DNA of 64,000 bases from Akebia trifoliata (taxonomy: Eukaryota > Streptophyta > Magnoliopsida > Ranunculales > Lardizabalaceae), in the NCBI GenBank assembly GCA_017979445.1, contig CM030717.1, positions 28,895,132-28,959,131 on the forward strand, in the 5' to 3' direction. Shown in pieces: positions 1 to 12,800 of this stretch. Position 1 is the stretch's first letter. Every line of letters begins with the position of its first letter. The translations under genes and the position numbers were made by a program. The notes below the pieces were generated by a model that did no database searches, was not told the DNA's origin, and saw only the letters and a program-made list of their open reading frames with translations.

Positions 1-190
1 CCGACCCGAATCAAGTAATTTGGTCTGCTCGGATCCACTTCCAGATTTGGTGAAAGCAAAATGATTCGGATATGGTTTTAGCTATTATCTGAGTTGGATT
101 TGGATATGAATCTGAATAAAAATTTCAGATATGGATATACTCAGATCCCCCGAACCTGACCCATTTAAAGCCCTATTGCTGACACCCTTA
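1..190. mobile_element. Right end of a hAT-like non-autonomous element (truncated by window edge)
   Basis: The segment is rich in short repeated motifs (ggatatggatat, gacccgaa/gaacctgaccc) and finishes with gccctattgctgacaccc, the kind of terminal sequence seen on small plant hAT-type elements. The left end lies outside the window, so neither the paired terminus nor the target-site duplication can be checked. No coding potential is seen. Confidence 0.4.
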
Positions 191-257
191 TAGATGTTAT
201 ATTAGGTAATCACCTTTTTGGTTGCTAAAAGGAGAGGAAACACTTGCTGTGCTGCAG

Positions 258-2640
258 GTTGGGAATTGGTCTAGATGGCTCACCGACCTGTTTGGTATGG
301 ACACTGATGATTCCCCAAAGGATGAGGTCAATAGTGAGGATAATGACAGACAAGATGGGGATGGTGAGCCCAAATCCTTCCATTTACTTAATGCCTTGAG
401 CGATCTTCTGATGCTCCCTAAAGACATGCTTGGTGACAGATCCATCAGAAAAGAGGTTGAATTTATAGTTTTATAAATTTTGTTCCCAAAAATTGCATTT
501 CTTAGTGTTTTTCAGTCATTGTACTTAATCTAATTTTCAAATTTTGTGTTTCATAGGTGTGCCCTGCTATCGGTCTTCCATTGATTAAACGGATACTCTG
601 CAACTTTACTCCCGATGAGTTCTGCCCAGATCCTGTACCAGGGGCTGTCCTAGAGGCCCTGAATGCTGAGGTACGACCTTGAATACTTTCATTAAGAGAC
701 TGTCTCTAATTTCCATATCTATACATATGGTATATTTTAGGATAGTTTCACTCCCCATCATTTGATTGTTCACACTTAGATTTCCATTGTGAAAAATCAA
801 TTCGATGGTGTGATTGTGATCAATGAACTGCCACCTTACCTACATTCCCAAGACAAAAATAACAATAAATAAAAATAAAACTAGTGGCTCAGTCGAAGTG
901 AATGGAAATCAGGTGTGAAGAATCTTCAACCTCCCTCAGAATGCCACATGGATCACTCTTTCAAGTCCACTTACCCAAAGAATATTAGTTCCATACTTTG
1001 ATGAACCTACACACAGAACTAGACTAGTGTTCAGTTTTTTTTGTTTTTTTTATTTATCCATGAGTACCTTTCAGACCTCCTTTCACAAAAATAGGAGAAA
1101 AATCATCACATCTATCAATGCTCTTATAAGTTCTATACGTAGTTTAGAACCATTATAATGTTTAAAAATCTTGTGTGATATTTTGTGACTTCTCTGACAT
1201 AAATAACTTGCTCATTTTATTCAAGAAGAAAATATTATATCTATCATCATATACCTTATCCCAAATTTGAGGGCCGGTAATTAAGGGTTCAGAAAATATG
1301 TTATACACTTTTGTCAACTCGACCCAAGCCACTTTCATCTGGGTTTTGGACCCGGAGCACAAACCTCATGCACACACAGTCAACATAATAAATATTGTAT
1401 GCAATGCCAACAAAGCTTTATCTCAAAGATTTCAGATTGGCTAAATGAATCATGTTCCTCCATTCAACTTTATCCAAAGCCAAGTCTTGTGCTATTGAGA
1501 TGGAGTTCATATTTACTTTCATTTTCTCCATCAAAGTTATTTTGGGTTTTCCTATTGTTCTTTTAGGACCTTAAACTTGAATATTTCTTCTAACTAGGGC
1601 TATAATCAACCTTAGTGAAACATACCCGAACCATCTCAGCCAACTTTCACTTTTAGTGTACTACATTTTTCTGAATGCATTTGTTTCTAATTTTATCTTT
1701 CTTAGTTTTTCCACTTATCCATCTCAACATCCTCTTCAAGCTCAATCTATTAATACGATGCTTCTTGATTGTCCAACATCTAAGCTCCATAGAAGCGTAG
1801 ATGGTTTTTACACCTTAAAAACTTTCGTTTGGTTGGTATGAATCTGTCAAATAGTACTCCAGAAATTGACTTCTACTCTAACCATCCCGCTCTGATTTTA
1901 TGGACATCATCTTCCTCAATCTCTCCATCATGTATAATAGACATGAGATAACGAAATTGGTTGGTTCAAAGTATTGCATTCTTCTTCTTGGGTGTCGGTG
2001 CTAAATTTATACTCCACATGACTCTGTCTTTGTTTTACTTATCTTTTATCGTCTAGAAATACTTCGAAGCGACCAATTTTGTTTTCTCGTTTCTTTGTTC
2101 TACTTAACCTGAAGTCCTTGAGTACTTTACATCCCTTCATAATTCTAGTAATAATAAATATTAATAATAAACTAGGAATTAAAGGCTGTTACTATAGCGA
2201 ATTACACCTTGCTATATATATGCTTAGCAAATGATTGTTTGTGAATTCTTTTCAAGCTTCAGCTTTTTTCCGAAAGAAATAATTTACGGGTGTTTATTCT
2301 CTAGAGTTTCATTGAACGGAGATTATCAGATGGGGAATCGAGCTGCAGCTTTCCATGCAGTGCTGCCCCTGTTGTTTATGTTCCTCCATCCCCAGCCAAT
2401 GTGGCAGAGAAAATTGGAGATGCAGCGGGGAAATCTCAGTTAGGGAGGAATGCTTCCATAGTACAAAGGAGGGGTTATACAAGTGATGAAGACTTGGATG
2501 AATTGGAGTCTCCACTGACTTCCATTATTGAAAAAATGCCGTCATATACAGCCAATGGAAATGGGAGACACGAAGAAAAGCGAAGTTCATGTGAATCAAC
2601 TGTAAGGTATGAACTCCTTCGTGAGGTTTGGAGTGTGTGA
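258..2640 (+). CDS. C-terminal exons of a plant DIL-domain-like (myosin-tail-like, 'gar2-related') protein
   Basis: Three exons are visible: 258-455, 557-670 and 2305-2640 (stop 2638-2640). All introns are phase 0 with GT..AG borders, giving 215 C-terminal residues. The first exon opens with VGNWSRWLTDLFGMD and contains FHLLNALSDLLMLPKDML; the second contains IKRILCNFTPDEFCPDPVPG; the last ends YELLREVWSV after an acidic, low-complexity stretch (SDEDLDELESP). I recognise these as the C-terminus of a plant-specific family whose members carry a DIL-like region, often annotated as nucleolar gar2-related (Arabidopsis At2g42320 relatives). That name is from memory; the exon structure is seen directly. 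The 5' exons lie left of the window. The acceptor at 256-257 has a weak pyrimidine tract, so the start of the first exon is less certain than the other borders. The molecular role of the family is not established; binding to trafficking or cytoskeletal partners would be inference from the DIL similarity only. The 1.6 kb second intron contains a LINE remnant. Confidence 0.8.
1385..2130 (-). pseudogene. Decayed LINE (L1-like) reverse-transcriptase C-terminal remnant in an intron
   Basis: Read on the minus strand, broken frames give phrases typical of the C-terminal part of plant L1-type polyproteins: EDDVHKIRAGW near 1880-1925, RWISGKTKKDKIRN near 1690-1720, and PKITLMEKMKVN near 1510-1550. Several frameshifts and stops separate them. 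It lies antisense inside the intron between the last two exons of the DIL-type gene, so it is a passenger insertion. No poly-A tail or target-site duplication could be assigned. Confidence 0.55.
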
Positions 2641-2826
2641 GTATTATAGCGAGTTCCATGCCTCCGTTGTTTTTTATTTTTAATTTACATTTTCTAAAGA
2701 GGAACAAAAAAAAAAAAAGGTTTATTTAAAGTTCTTGTTTAGAATTTGCTTGAAACTATGTGTTTTCATACATGTGCCTTGTTCCATTGCCAAAGACATT
2801 CAGAGAAGTTTCTTTTGTATGTAATC

Positions 2827-2832
2827 AATAAA
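2827..2832 (+). terminator. Candidate poly(A) signal of the DIL-type gene
   Basis: AATAAA, 187 bp after the stop codon, in an AT-rich stretch. It is the first canonical hexamer downstream and at a usual plant 3'-UTR distance. Confidence 0.4.
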
Positions 2833-3827
2833 TAAGCTTGAATTTCTCCTCTGGTTTGGGAGTATCTCATCTTGTAATCAAGAAGTTGACGCTATGGATT
2901 GAAGACGAGGTCGAATAGGTTAAAGAATTCTGTCGCAGATTTCTAAGTTGATTCATTGAGTTGGTTTCAAAAGGTTGTGGTATAGTCACCTTGAAATCCA
3001 ATTGAGTTGAGTCGAACTGATGAATTTTAGATTATGGTTTCTAGTGTATATATGATTTCAACTTTGAGAGGTTTATGAGTTGGTAGCTCAAGTTGGCTCA
3101 ACCACTGTCACAAAATTCTCCATTTTTTTAATAAAAAAAAAGGGAAAACTTTGGCAAATAAGTCGTAGTCTGATTAATCGAGTAATTCTCAAAATGAATC
3201 GTCGAATCGATCTATTGTAAAAGTCTTTCCTATAGTAAAGCGAACAGGTGCCCTTTGAAAAATTGCCAAATCTGAATATTGTTACGATGAGCTTGGGCTC
3301 ATCACATTACACTTTTTACCCAAAACTTGAGGTATTATATGTCAAATGGGAGACTTGCAAGGAGTATCTTGAAAAATGAAATCTCATCAAAGGAGTACCT
3401 TCCAATCAAAATAGGGAGAAAATCTTCATCATGGCGAAAACAAGAAAAAATTCGAGCACAAACCTTGTAATTGAGCACCAAAGAAAACGTTGTCTTTTAT
3501 TTATTTTTTCGATACTCTCTTATTGACATTGGTGGATTGAGAGAGTAGGCCTACTCATGGCCATAGAACACAACTTTACTCATGGAACACAATTTTTTTT
3601 TTGTTTATTTCAAATTATAGTAAAAACATTTAATCTCAGTAGGATAGTTTCAATTAGATAAGTACAAGTTTAGAAAGCGAGTGTTCTGGATAAACGCATG
3701 AGTTATACTCTATTTGTTTAAAAAAATCATTCAAGACCAGGATGACTTACTCGAGTCATCTCAGTATCGTTCATGAACAAAATCTGAGATTTAAACTTTG
3801 AGCAACCAAGAATAGAAAGGAAAGAAA

Positions 3828-3833
3828 TTTATT
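3828..3833 (-). terminator. Candidate poly(A) signal of the GH127 gene
   Basis: TTTATT on the plus strand is AATAAA on the minus strand, 32 bp after the stop codon. This is a short 3' UTR for a plant gene, so a further signal downstream may be the one used. Confidence 0.35.
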
Positions 3834-3864
3834 AATACTAATGTAGCTTAGCTCTGCATATATT

Positions 3865-6800
3865 TCAAGCTCTAATGTTGAAATATACCGTGTAAGATTC
3901 ATCTCGTAAGCTTAGCAATGGCATCAACAAGAAATTCCTGTTGGATCCCTTTGCCACAAAACTGACGGGATGATATTCACTGATTCCTCTTATTAACTTA
4001 AAGCTTGATGCCTGAGCGAATCCAGCATCTGCATGCCTTGAACGGCATCTGAGCTTAGTACTAGTGCCAGCATTGTATTTTACTCCACTATAAACAAAGC
4101 AACCTTTCTTGCCTTCCAATTCCAAAGAAATTGTGTCAGCCTTCCCATCCAATCCTGCAACCACTCGGAACAAGGATGACCCCTCGTGACCAACAACATT
4201 TGCAACTGTAAGATTGTCATTTGGTCCCTGTTGCACCACCGTCATCCCCGGAAGGTCAAAAGGTTCTAACATGACTGAATTTCCAATTAAATCACTGGAT
4301 GATGCTGATGATGATTGAGAGGGATTCGAATCTTTGAAGATGAGCCTGAAGGTGGCATGGATGGCAGAGTTAGTGCCAGACTCCGGAAACTTCTCCATTG
4401 TAATTGAATTATTCGAATTTGCCAAAACAAAGGTTGCATTGCCGATTTTTTGTGTAAGAGAGATCAACTGAGAATTATGAGAGGTTGGAATCGCAGTTGT
4501 CCAGTCATAAATAGATCTAGCTTTCCCAATTTGGATGTCCCAGTCACCACTGCTCAGACCGGCAAGAAGATAGGGACCATAAAGAATTGCCTGGATTGAA
4601 GCGTACTCAGGTCGGTCATCTACGTGTTGAATTCAATGATATAGTTAGTAGATTCAAAGTAAAAAACGATCATCGCCATACTTGTAGGACCAAATATCTG
4701 TCTTATGACTAATATTTTCCTATAGCCTTGCAAATAAAGGAGATATACACAAATTGGTGTGGTATAGAGACATATTCAGTATGTTGGGTGTATCAACTTA
4801 AAAAACTAATTGAACATCAAAAGGATTTCTACCTTTTATTGCCTCTGTCCGTAGACTGATCAGCAGTTGCAGGATCAATTTATCACCAGGACTCCATTTT
4901 CTATTGACTGACAGGAAATTACCTGCTCATGGGAACATCAGGATCGTTAGAAAACTATTTTGCTTTACTACGCAAGTGCTACAACTTTCCCTTCAATGCA
5001 AAGGGCAAGGGATTACACACACACACACATATATGTATGTGTGTGGCAGTTTATTCAAAAATGGATTTTGACAATGCTATTGAGCTGAGATCACGATGCA
5101 TTTTCTAAAACAATTGAAAGGTGAAATACATGTCCGGAAGATTTCAACTTGTAATCCACTTTTCATAGGACTAGAAATATATGTAATGATCTGATTAAGT
5201 AGAGATCATCCTCACAAAAATCTGATCATTTCTAGTCCTATGAAAAGTGGATTATGATCTGAAATTTTCTGGACATGTATTTCACAATTAAATTGAAGTT
5301 TGAATTTGTTAGTTTTAGAAATTTCATGGTGCCTCAATATAGCATTGTCAAAATCCATTTTTGAATAACTTGCTACACACATATACAGGTATTGAAGGTG
5401 ATCTCCATTAAGAAGAGATCATCCTCATAAAAATCATCTCCATATGGCCATGGGTCCCTCATAAGCATATTACACATCAAAATTCTCAAATCTATATGTA
5501 TAATTTTATTGTGGAAAATAGAATAAAAGTCAGAAAATGGGATGGTAGTTCATACCAGGAGTTGGTAGACTCAAACTCTCGGCATTTAATGTTGCAGTTG
5601 CAGAATTTGCCCAAAGAGGTATCCTCAGGTTCAAAGTTGAAGATTGGCGTGCAGCCCCCTATATAAGACATACAACCAAAAATTAATTTACGTATCAAAC
5701 TAACAATCTCTTCAAATAACTCACAAATCCTTAAACCTAAGGCCAAGAGGACCTCGTAAGTATAAAGAAAAATATTCTTCTAATTCGCAAGTTTTCTTAT
5801 GTTGATCCATGGTGACCACAAATTATCATACAACAATGTCTGAATTGCAAGATAAAAGTGGAAAAGAAAATAGAAAGCCAATTTCCTTCATAAATGTAGA
5901 TTAGATGGAATACATGCAGCAGCCAAAACGAACCTCATTTGCAGAAAATGTCAGCATCACTTTAAGGAAAGGATTCCATGAAACTATGGGTTCTACTTTT
6001 TGATTGAGCAAAATTTTTCCAGCTTTCCAGTCAAGCGAGCTTGATATGAGCTGTATGATGTAAAGTGCTGGAATTTTGCCCACCTCTTCGAAGTATATGG
6101 AATCTCCTAGCTTTGAGAATGACTCAATTCCTGGATAACCAAGATTCAAAGATCTGAAGTTACCAAATATGTAGAGCAGTGAAATTAGATAGAAATTAGA
6201 TAACCAACACAAGAACCAAAAGACCAGGACCAACCTTCATTTGGAAGTCAAAGTATACAAGCAGTAACTTAATCAAGCTTGCCATATCAAAAAGTTTTAT
6301 GGATGTGGTTTTTATAAGTAATTAGTCTCATGACTTAATATACTTATATTACGGATCCACCACATGAAAAAAAACAACTTGCATCCAAAGCAACATCTTC
6401 ATTCTATTTTATAACAATCGCGGAGCTCACATCTATTTACGGGTACAAGGAAAACAACGGTGCTCATGTTCTTAACTCCACGATTTACCAAGGTAAACTA
6501 GGTAGTCCTAGTGTCAATAACCTAAAATTCCTCTTTTGGGGCTGAATTTTGGGCCTTGTCGAACAATTGCAATGGGCTCTATAATGGTCTGTAAGTGGTC
6601 TGGACCATAAACTTAAAATTTTCAAGATTTTTGAACAAGGCTTGGAGATTTTTCTCACATGTGGCACCATATGATTCTGAGAGGCCAAATGGTGTGTGAA
6701 TATTAAGACCACGTGATGGATCTTGACGCCATGAAGGATGCTGGAGCATCAAAGGACCAAGGAAGCCACATGAAAATAAACAAGTGAGGGGGACCATACC

Positions 6801-9800
6801 ATGACTGATGGAAAGGGACAGGTGGCTGTTCCCCATTGGACAGGAAGGTACGATTCAGCCAGCGCCTCTGACAGATCACGTAGTAGAAGCAGTACTTAAG
6901 GATGTTGAGAATGTGAGGAGCACACCACTAATGGGGCACCACCTGGCATCCATAGGCATAGTGGACGCAGCACCAATAAAGCTGTGCCAGCTAGCAACTA
7001 CCACGTGGCAGCCAAGGATTGCATGGAAAAGCTATAAAAGGGGTGGTGACTCCACAGTAAAGGGGGACTCGGACTGAGAGAACACATGCAAAATGAACAC
7101 AGCTGGCACTTCTAGTAACACCCATGGTTTTCAATACATGATATGATATCGGGCATGGGTTTGATAATACAACCTATGCATTCATCATATTTTTCCTCGA
7201 GATGAAGCCACACTTATAAGTTTTAAGTATTTTTCCTCGACTCCATTGTTACTAATGTAGGATTCTCTAGGTTCACTTTTGTACCAAACGTATTCAGGAC
7301 AACTAGATTTGATACCAAAATGGATGAAGGATGGGAGTATAGTCTGGTACCTAAAATTTAGTGTTTATAGTCAGATGATTTTTAACAACGTATGGACTAG
7401 GATTTAAGTTCTAGGGCTGTTTTAGGGTCTGGAAAGGGAAGTACAAATTTGGGGTTCATCACAAAGCAAAATAATAATAATAATAATAACTCACATCCAA
7501 AGCAACATGGTCCTTCCATCATAAAAATTCAGCACTACAACCCTTAGGTTGCATGTTCAATCTCAGCTCGGCATCTAAAAATAACATATAGGAGACTACT
7601 AGGGGGAATTTCGAATAAAATATTTAGTAAACCCAAAATATAAAAATAAGGCACATACCTGTCCCATAACAGCACCAAAAGGATTCGAACTTTGTTCCCC
7701 ATCCATGGTAGCTTAGGGCCTTGGAATTTCCAGGTCCCAGAGGAAGCATGTAAATCATCACTCCAGGTTCCCTTCCTCTCTGGATGCTTAGCACACCATT
7801 TGTTAGGGCACGCTCATAATAATCTGCGTAGGCCATTTCTTTGGTCCACTTGAACAGGTGCCGAGAAACCTACATAAAATGTAAAATATGTTCTTAACAT
7901 GAAATACTGAAGAACTTTATCAGCCAAGCATGGAAAAGTTGGACGGATGTTGGTGCTCTAAATTAAATAAAGAGTAAATAGATGATCACTAAAATGTAGA
8001 TCAAGATTACTTATTAAAAGAAAAAGGAAGAGCAAAACTCAAGATTAATCCAAATTAGTCATCCAACCAAACTTTTTTTTTTTAGAGATCTCAAAAAACT
8101 CCCAATTCTAATCATGTATCTCAAGAAAACCAAAATTGGATGGAAGAACCCCACTATTCTGTATTGAGCTCCATAAACGCTTTCGATGGAAGGAGTGGGT
8201 TTCCGAAGTGGAAGCACGCAAGCTTGGTAGAATATTAATAGTATTGCTAATTTGTCCACAAAAGAAACGAAGTTTTCTCCTTTGAAAATCAACCACCTTT
8301 CTTTTTCTTTGGGAGGGGGGTGTGATTTATTCAAAATCTTTTTTTTTTCCTTTACATGTTAATGCACTAATCCAGAACCCTTAATGATGAGAACATCAAA
8401 ACTACACAGTTTAGAGTTTACTAGATGAGGAGGATAGAGACCCCTGCACTATCATTATGGATGGATGACAATAATTTGGGGTAAAATTAGAGGTTGGAGT
8501 AATGATTAGAGGTAGAAGACCCCATATGTATAACATTGGAAATGATCCACATTGAAAAGATGTGTATGGGCTGCTATTGGAGCAAGGAGAGCTATTGGGA
8601 CACATTTAGATTAGTTTATGTTTTAGTTTTTTTATAATTTTCAGCCAAAGACTAATTTGTTATTTTTTTTCAGACATGGGTTTATTTGTTATTATGCGTT
8701 ATTTAGGAAGTTCTAGTTAATTAATTATTAGTTAAGTTGTGTTATGTTTTAATCTTGGCTATAGGTTGATTTTCAAAGTTAAGAGTTACAAAGAACGAGT
8801 CAACACATCTTTACAAATTGTGACCATGTGGTGGATCTTTCATAAGCTTTTGGCTCATAAAAAGGGTTGTATAAAAAATCTCAAATGACATCATCAAGAA
8901 GACGTTGCAGGAATCGGAGCATATTCTCACTCGTTCACAGCAAGAAACAAACCCAATTAGAGTACAAGAGGCAACTCAATATTTTGTTTGTACACTACAA
9001 CTTACGTCTCAAGATGAAGTACCTAAAGAAAGGTGAGGAGGAGAAAAACCAGACCTAATTGGCTGATATACTATTCTAGGGGCATGAGTGGGGCCCATTG
9101 TAGGAGTTAAGGATGTTGGTGAGCCTGTGACGGACAATATTCGTATGAGAGATTCTATTGCCACGCCAACTTTTGCTAACACCACCCCAAGTCATATGTA
9201 AATAACCAAAGAATTACACACATCTTGGGGGGGGGGGGGGGGGGGGGGGGCGTTAGCAAAAGTTGGTGTGGCAATAGGAGCTATTTCTTTGTATGTCGAG
9301 TTCCTATATTGGCTCTTGATGCCCATCAACAATGTTGCCTATAAGGTTCTGCTCCTATAGAAGACAAGACTCATGTTGATTGAAACAATGATACATGTAG
9401 TAAAAGAGGCTTGAGCCCACTTATCAAAGAACAACATTGGAAATACCATCCAAAACAAGACCGTGATGCAATTTTGAATTTCAGGAACGCAGAAGTAACA
9501 AATCATCATTAAAGATTATGATTGGTATACACAGAGGAAGATGAAGTTGCTTACTTTAGGCTAAGCCAGAAGGTCGAACCAATTGCCTAGGCATTGAACT
9601 ATGTGAGTGCTAAGAGTGCTGACAATTCCCCCAAATCATCGTACAAACACGAATATTGGGAAATGGAGTTGGTTTACACTATCGATTTCATGGTTACCCC
9701 TATAATTTATATAGGGACGCACTGAATGACATGAGAGCAATACCTAGGTTATTTTAATTTTACATAGCACACATATAGAGATAGGGGCTTTAGTGAATAT

Positions 9801-12800
9801 TGACCTCCTCAGACAAGAAGTCTATCCAAATTTGCATTAAATAATACTACTCACACATTTCACTTTTATAAGGGCCCTGTTCAAGATGGACACCGCTGGT
9901 GAGGAGCACAAATCCATGTGGTATGACCACAAGTCATTAAAATATGGTACTGATGAATACTAAGGTTTAAGATCTCTTTTCGATATAATGTTTTGGTCAG
10001 GAGAAAAACCGACACAGTCTCAACCGTAACATTTCGAGAAAATTTGAAACTTTCCCAAAACATTCGATGTTTCGGAGTTAATGTTTCGTTCCGGTCTCAA
10101 CTGAAATTGGAATATTCTGCCAACCATATAACATAGTTTTTTTTCGGCTCTTCGAGGCTTAATAAATACACGTGCCAACCATACCAAATGCACTCAATCT
10201 AATTTTTCTTACTTATTATGATTGTTTACTGTAGTTCGATTGACTTATGAGTGTTCATTCGCACCTTTTTATCATGTACTAAGATTTTAATGCATATTTC
10301 TGTCATTGCCATAAACTTAAACAACTGTTAAATATTTTTGTTTCCAGGCTGACTGAAATATACCTTGAAGTCAGAATATAAAACCATGGAATTATATTAT
10401 CATATAATAATTCTTCTGTAATGCAAAATCCATTGTCTCCCTCAGAATATATAAATAAGAGAGCATATGGGCAAACCTTCAACATGTTGTAAGTAGTGCA
10501 GGATTCTTCATTTTCTGTCTGTAGGGTGTCTACCAAACGTTTTGGGTCAGTCCTGCACATATATTGAGGCAAGGAAGATGATAAAACAATAAAGATTAAA
10601 AAAGATCTTATATGGAAGTACCCATCAAATTATGGGATAAAACCAATAGCTTATGATTACTTGTTTCTATTCACATTCCAACAATGTACACAAAGTTTAT
10701 CAAGGAAGTAGGAAATACTTATTTATATAAGAAAGGGGATCTATACTCAAAATCTGCCTAGACAATTACCAGTGTTCTCTGAATGATGTTCCTCCTGTTG
10801 CATAGCTGTGAGAAGAGTTGACAATATCCATAAAGAATGTTCCCATTGCCTACCAAACAAAATTATAGAACACATGGAGTTTAAAAAAACATTAAATAAA
10901 TGGTGGGACAGATTACATGAGAAATTGAAAGTTGAAGGCACATTCGCAGAAAAGCAATTCTTTCGAGAAGTAACTTAGTTATCCACAAGAAAGATTGTTA
11001 CAGAATTTCTATTCCTTCATTGAAAACTAAAAAACTCAAAATTCCCAAACACATTCAAAAGAATGGCTTGCAAATCCCTCACCATGGACTTGTTCTCTAC
11101 ATGGAAAAAGAATAAATACATCTTTTGAAAACACAAAATTTGTTGTCAAAGTTGAAGCTATTTTAGCCTTTAGAAAACATAAAACTAGTGAACATGAGAT
11201 GGAACTCTTCACAAGAAAAAAAGACAAAAAGAAAAAAAGAAAAGAAGAAAAGAAAAGAAACTTAGAACATATTTAAAGAACATTTTAGCTTTAAAGAAGG
11301 AACCCTATATAACAAAATGTTCTTTAAATACATCCTTTGTTTCTTTTCTTTTCTTTTCTTTTTTCCTTTTCTTGTGAAGAGTTCCATCTCATGTTCACTG
11401 GTTTTTTTTATTTTTTGAAGGCTAGAACACCTTCAACCTTGACAGAAAATTGTGTTTGGGAATTTGTAGTTTGTAGCCTGTAAAGGAATAACAATTGTGA
11501 AAGATTGATTCTGTCATCTTTTTTGTGGGTTCCTAGAAAGCATTGCTTTTCTCTGAATGAGCATTCAACTTTCAATATATATTTGTGTGTGTGTGTGTTA
11601 GGGGTGCAACATGGTCCGGTTCAAACCAAGAACCGAACCAAACCGATAGCTTTGGGGTGGTTTGGTTCGGTTTGGAACAAGTTGCGGCTCGGTTCCGGGT
11701 TACGAAAATGGAGAACCGATCAATTTGGTTTGGTTCTCAGATCAAGCATGTATAGAACCAAACCAAACCGAGAACCGAACCCCTATGCAATAAATAAATA
11801 TATATGTATATAATAATTATTATGAATGATTTTAGGAGTTAGGACATAGATTAGTGATCTTTTATGAATAAACTAATGAATTTTTATGGACAGATTTGTG
11901 ATTTATTGTATGAAATTTTATGTTTATTTTTTCATTAAAAAGTATTACTTACAATTTATAGAATATTGGCAATCCATAGAACCAATCTGAACCAAACTGA
12001 CTTTAATTTGGTTTGGGTTGGTTTAATTCCAATGGAATTTGGTTCGGTTCTGGTTCTTATTCGGTGGAACCGACCTATGTCAGTTCAGTTCCAATTTGAC
12101 CTCAAACTGAACCAAGTTGCACCCCTAGTGTGTGTGTGCCCGCACTTTCAGATTGTAAAGTAATTGGTGTTGAGCCATTTACCTTAGCAAGTGGATCACC
12201 AGTAACTTCATATCGCATTTGAGATCCAATAACTACCGGGATATGTGTATTGGCATGAAAATTGGAAAGGCTATCAGCCTGCCAGAAACATAGAGAAATT
12301 TTTTAATGGAACATACAATAAGAAAAAAATGGTGACAATTTAGGACCATTTTTTCCTTTAAAGTAAACACAGTGAATTTAAAAATGGGCAATCTTGTTGA
12401 TTAAATTTCTCTACAAGTTAAATCTTACATTAAAAGAAGATAATATACCAAAGAATAAACAGGATAATCGAGACACTCGGGATTTTCCTTGGGAGGTATC
12501 GGGAAGGAATTGGAATGTCATAATATCGATTCATACAGAAGAAAAGGTTCTCTATTGATTCAAACGCTGTACCTATGGGATAGAGGAAGAGGAAAAAAAC
12601 CGAAGATATTCTGATGTAAAAACACGCAGTTCCTCACATAGTTTTTGATAGACCCTCATTCCATATTTTATTTGCCGGTTTTTATGCGTTTTTTTCCTCT
12701 CTTTCACAGTGTTTATTCATTTATTTTGAGACTGAAATGACTCCTATTGGTTGTACATGTTAGTTCTTAAGAAAACTGATTATTTTGCTTTTCAAAATAA

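Larger units (their letters stand above)
2641..3864. other. Intergenic region between two convergent genes
   Basis: Holds the 3' UTR and terminator of the DIL-type gene (first about 200 bp) and, at its right end, the 3' UTR of the GH127 gene. The middle is AT-rich with an A/T homopolymer near 3126-3141. No ORF or repeat with a recognisable identity is seen. Confidence 0.6.

Noticed and set aside
6808..7077. 89-codon open frame
   Set aside because: Lies in a promoter/LTR-like island within intron 8; composition-driven, no recognisable domain.
11505..12163. Open frames of 102 and 65 codons with repeated RTKP/NRTK phrases
   Set aside because: They translate the repeated ggtttggttcggtt motif of a hAT MITE.
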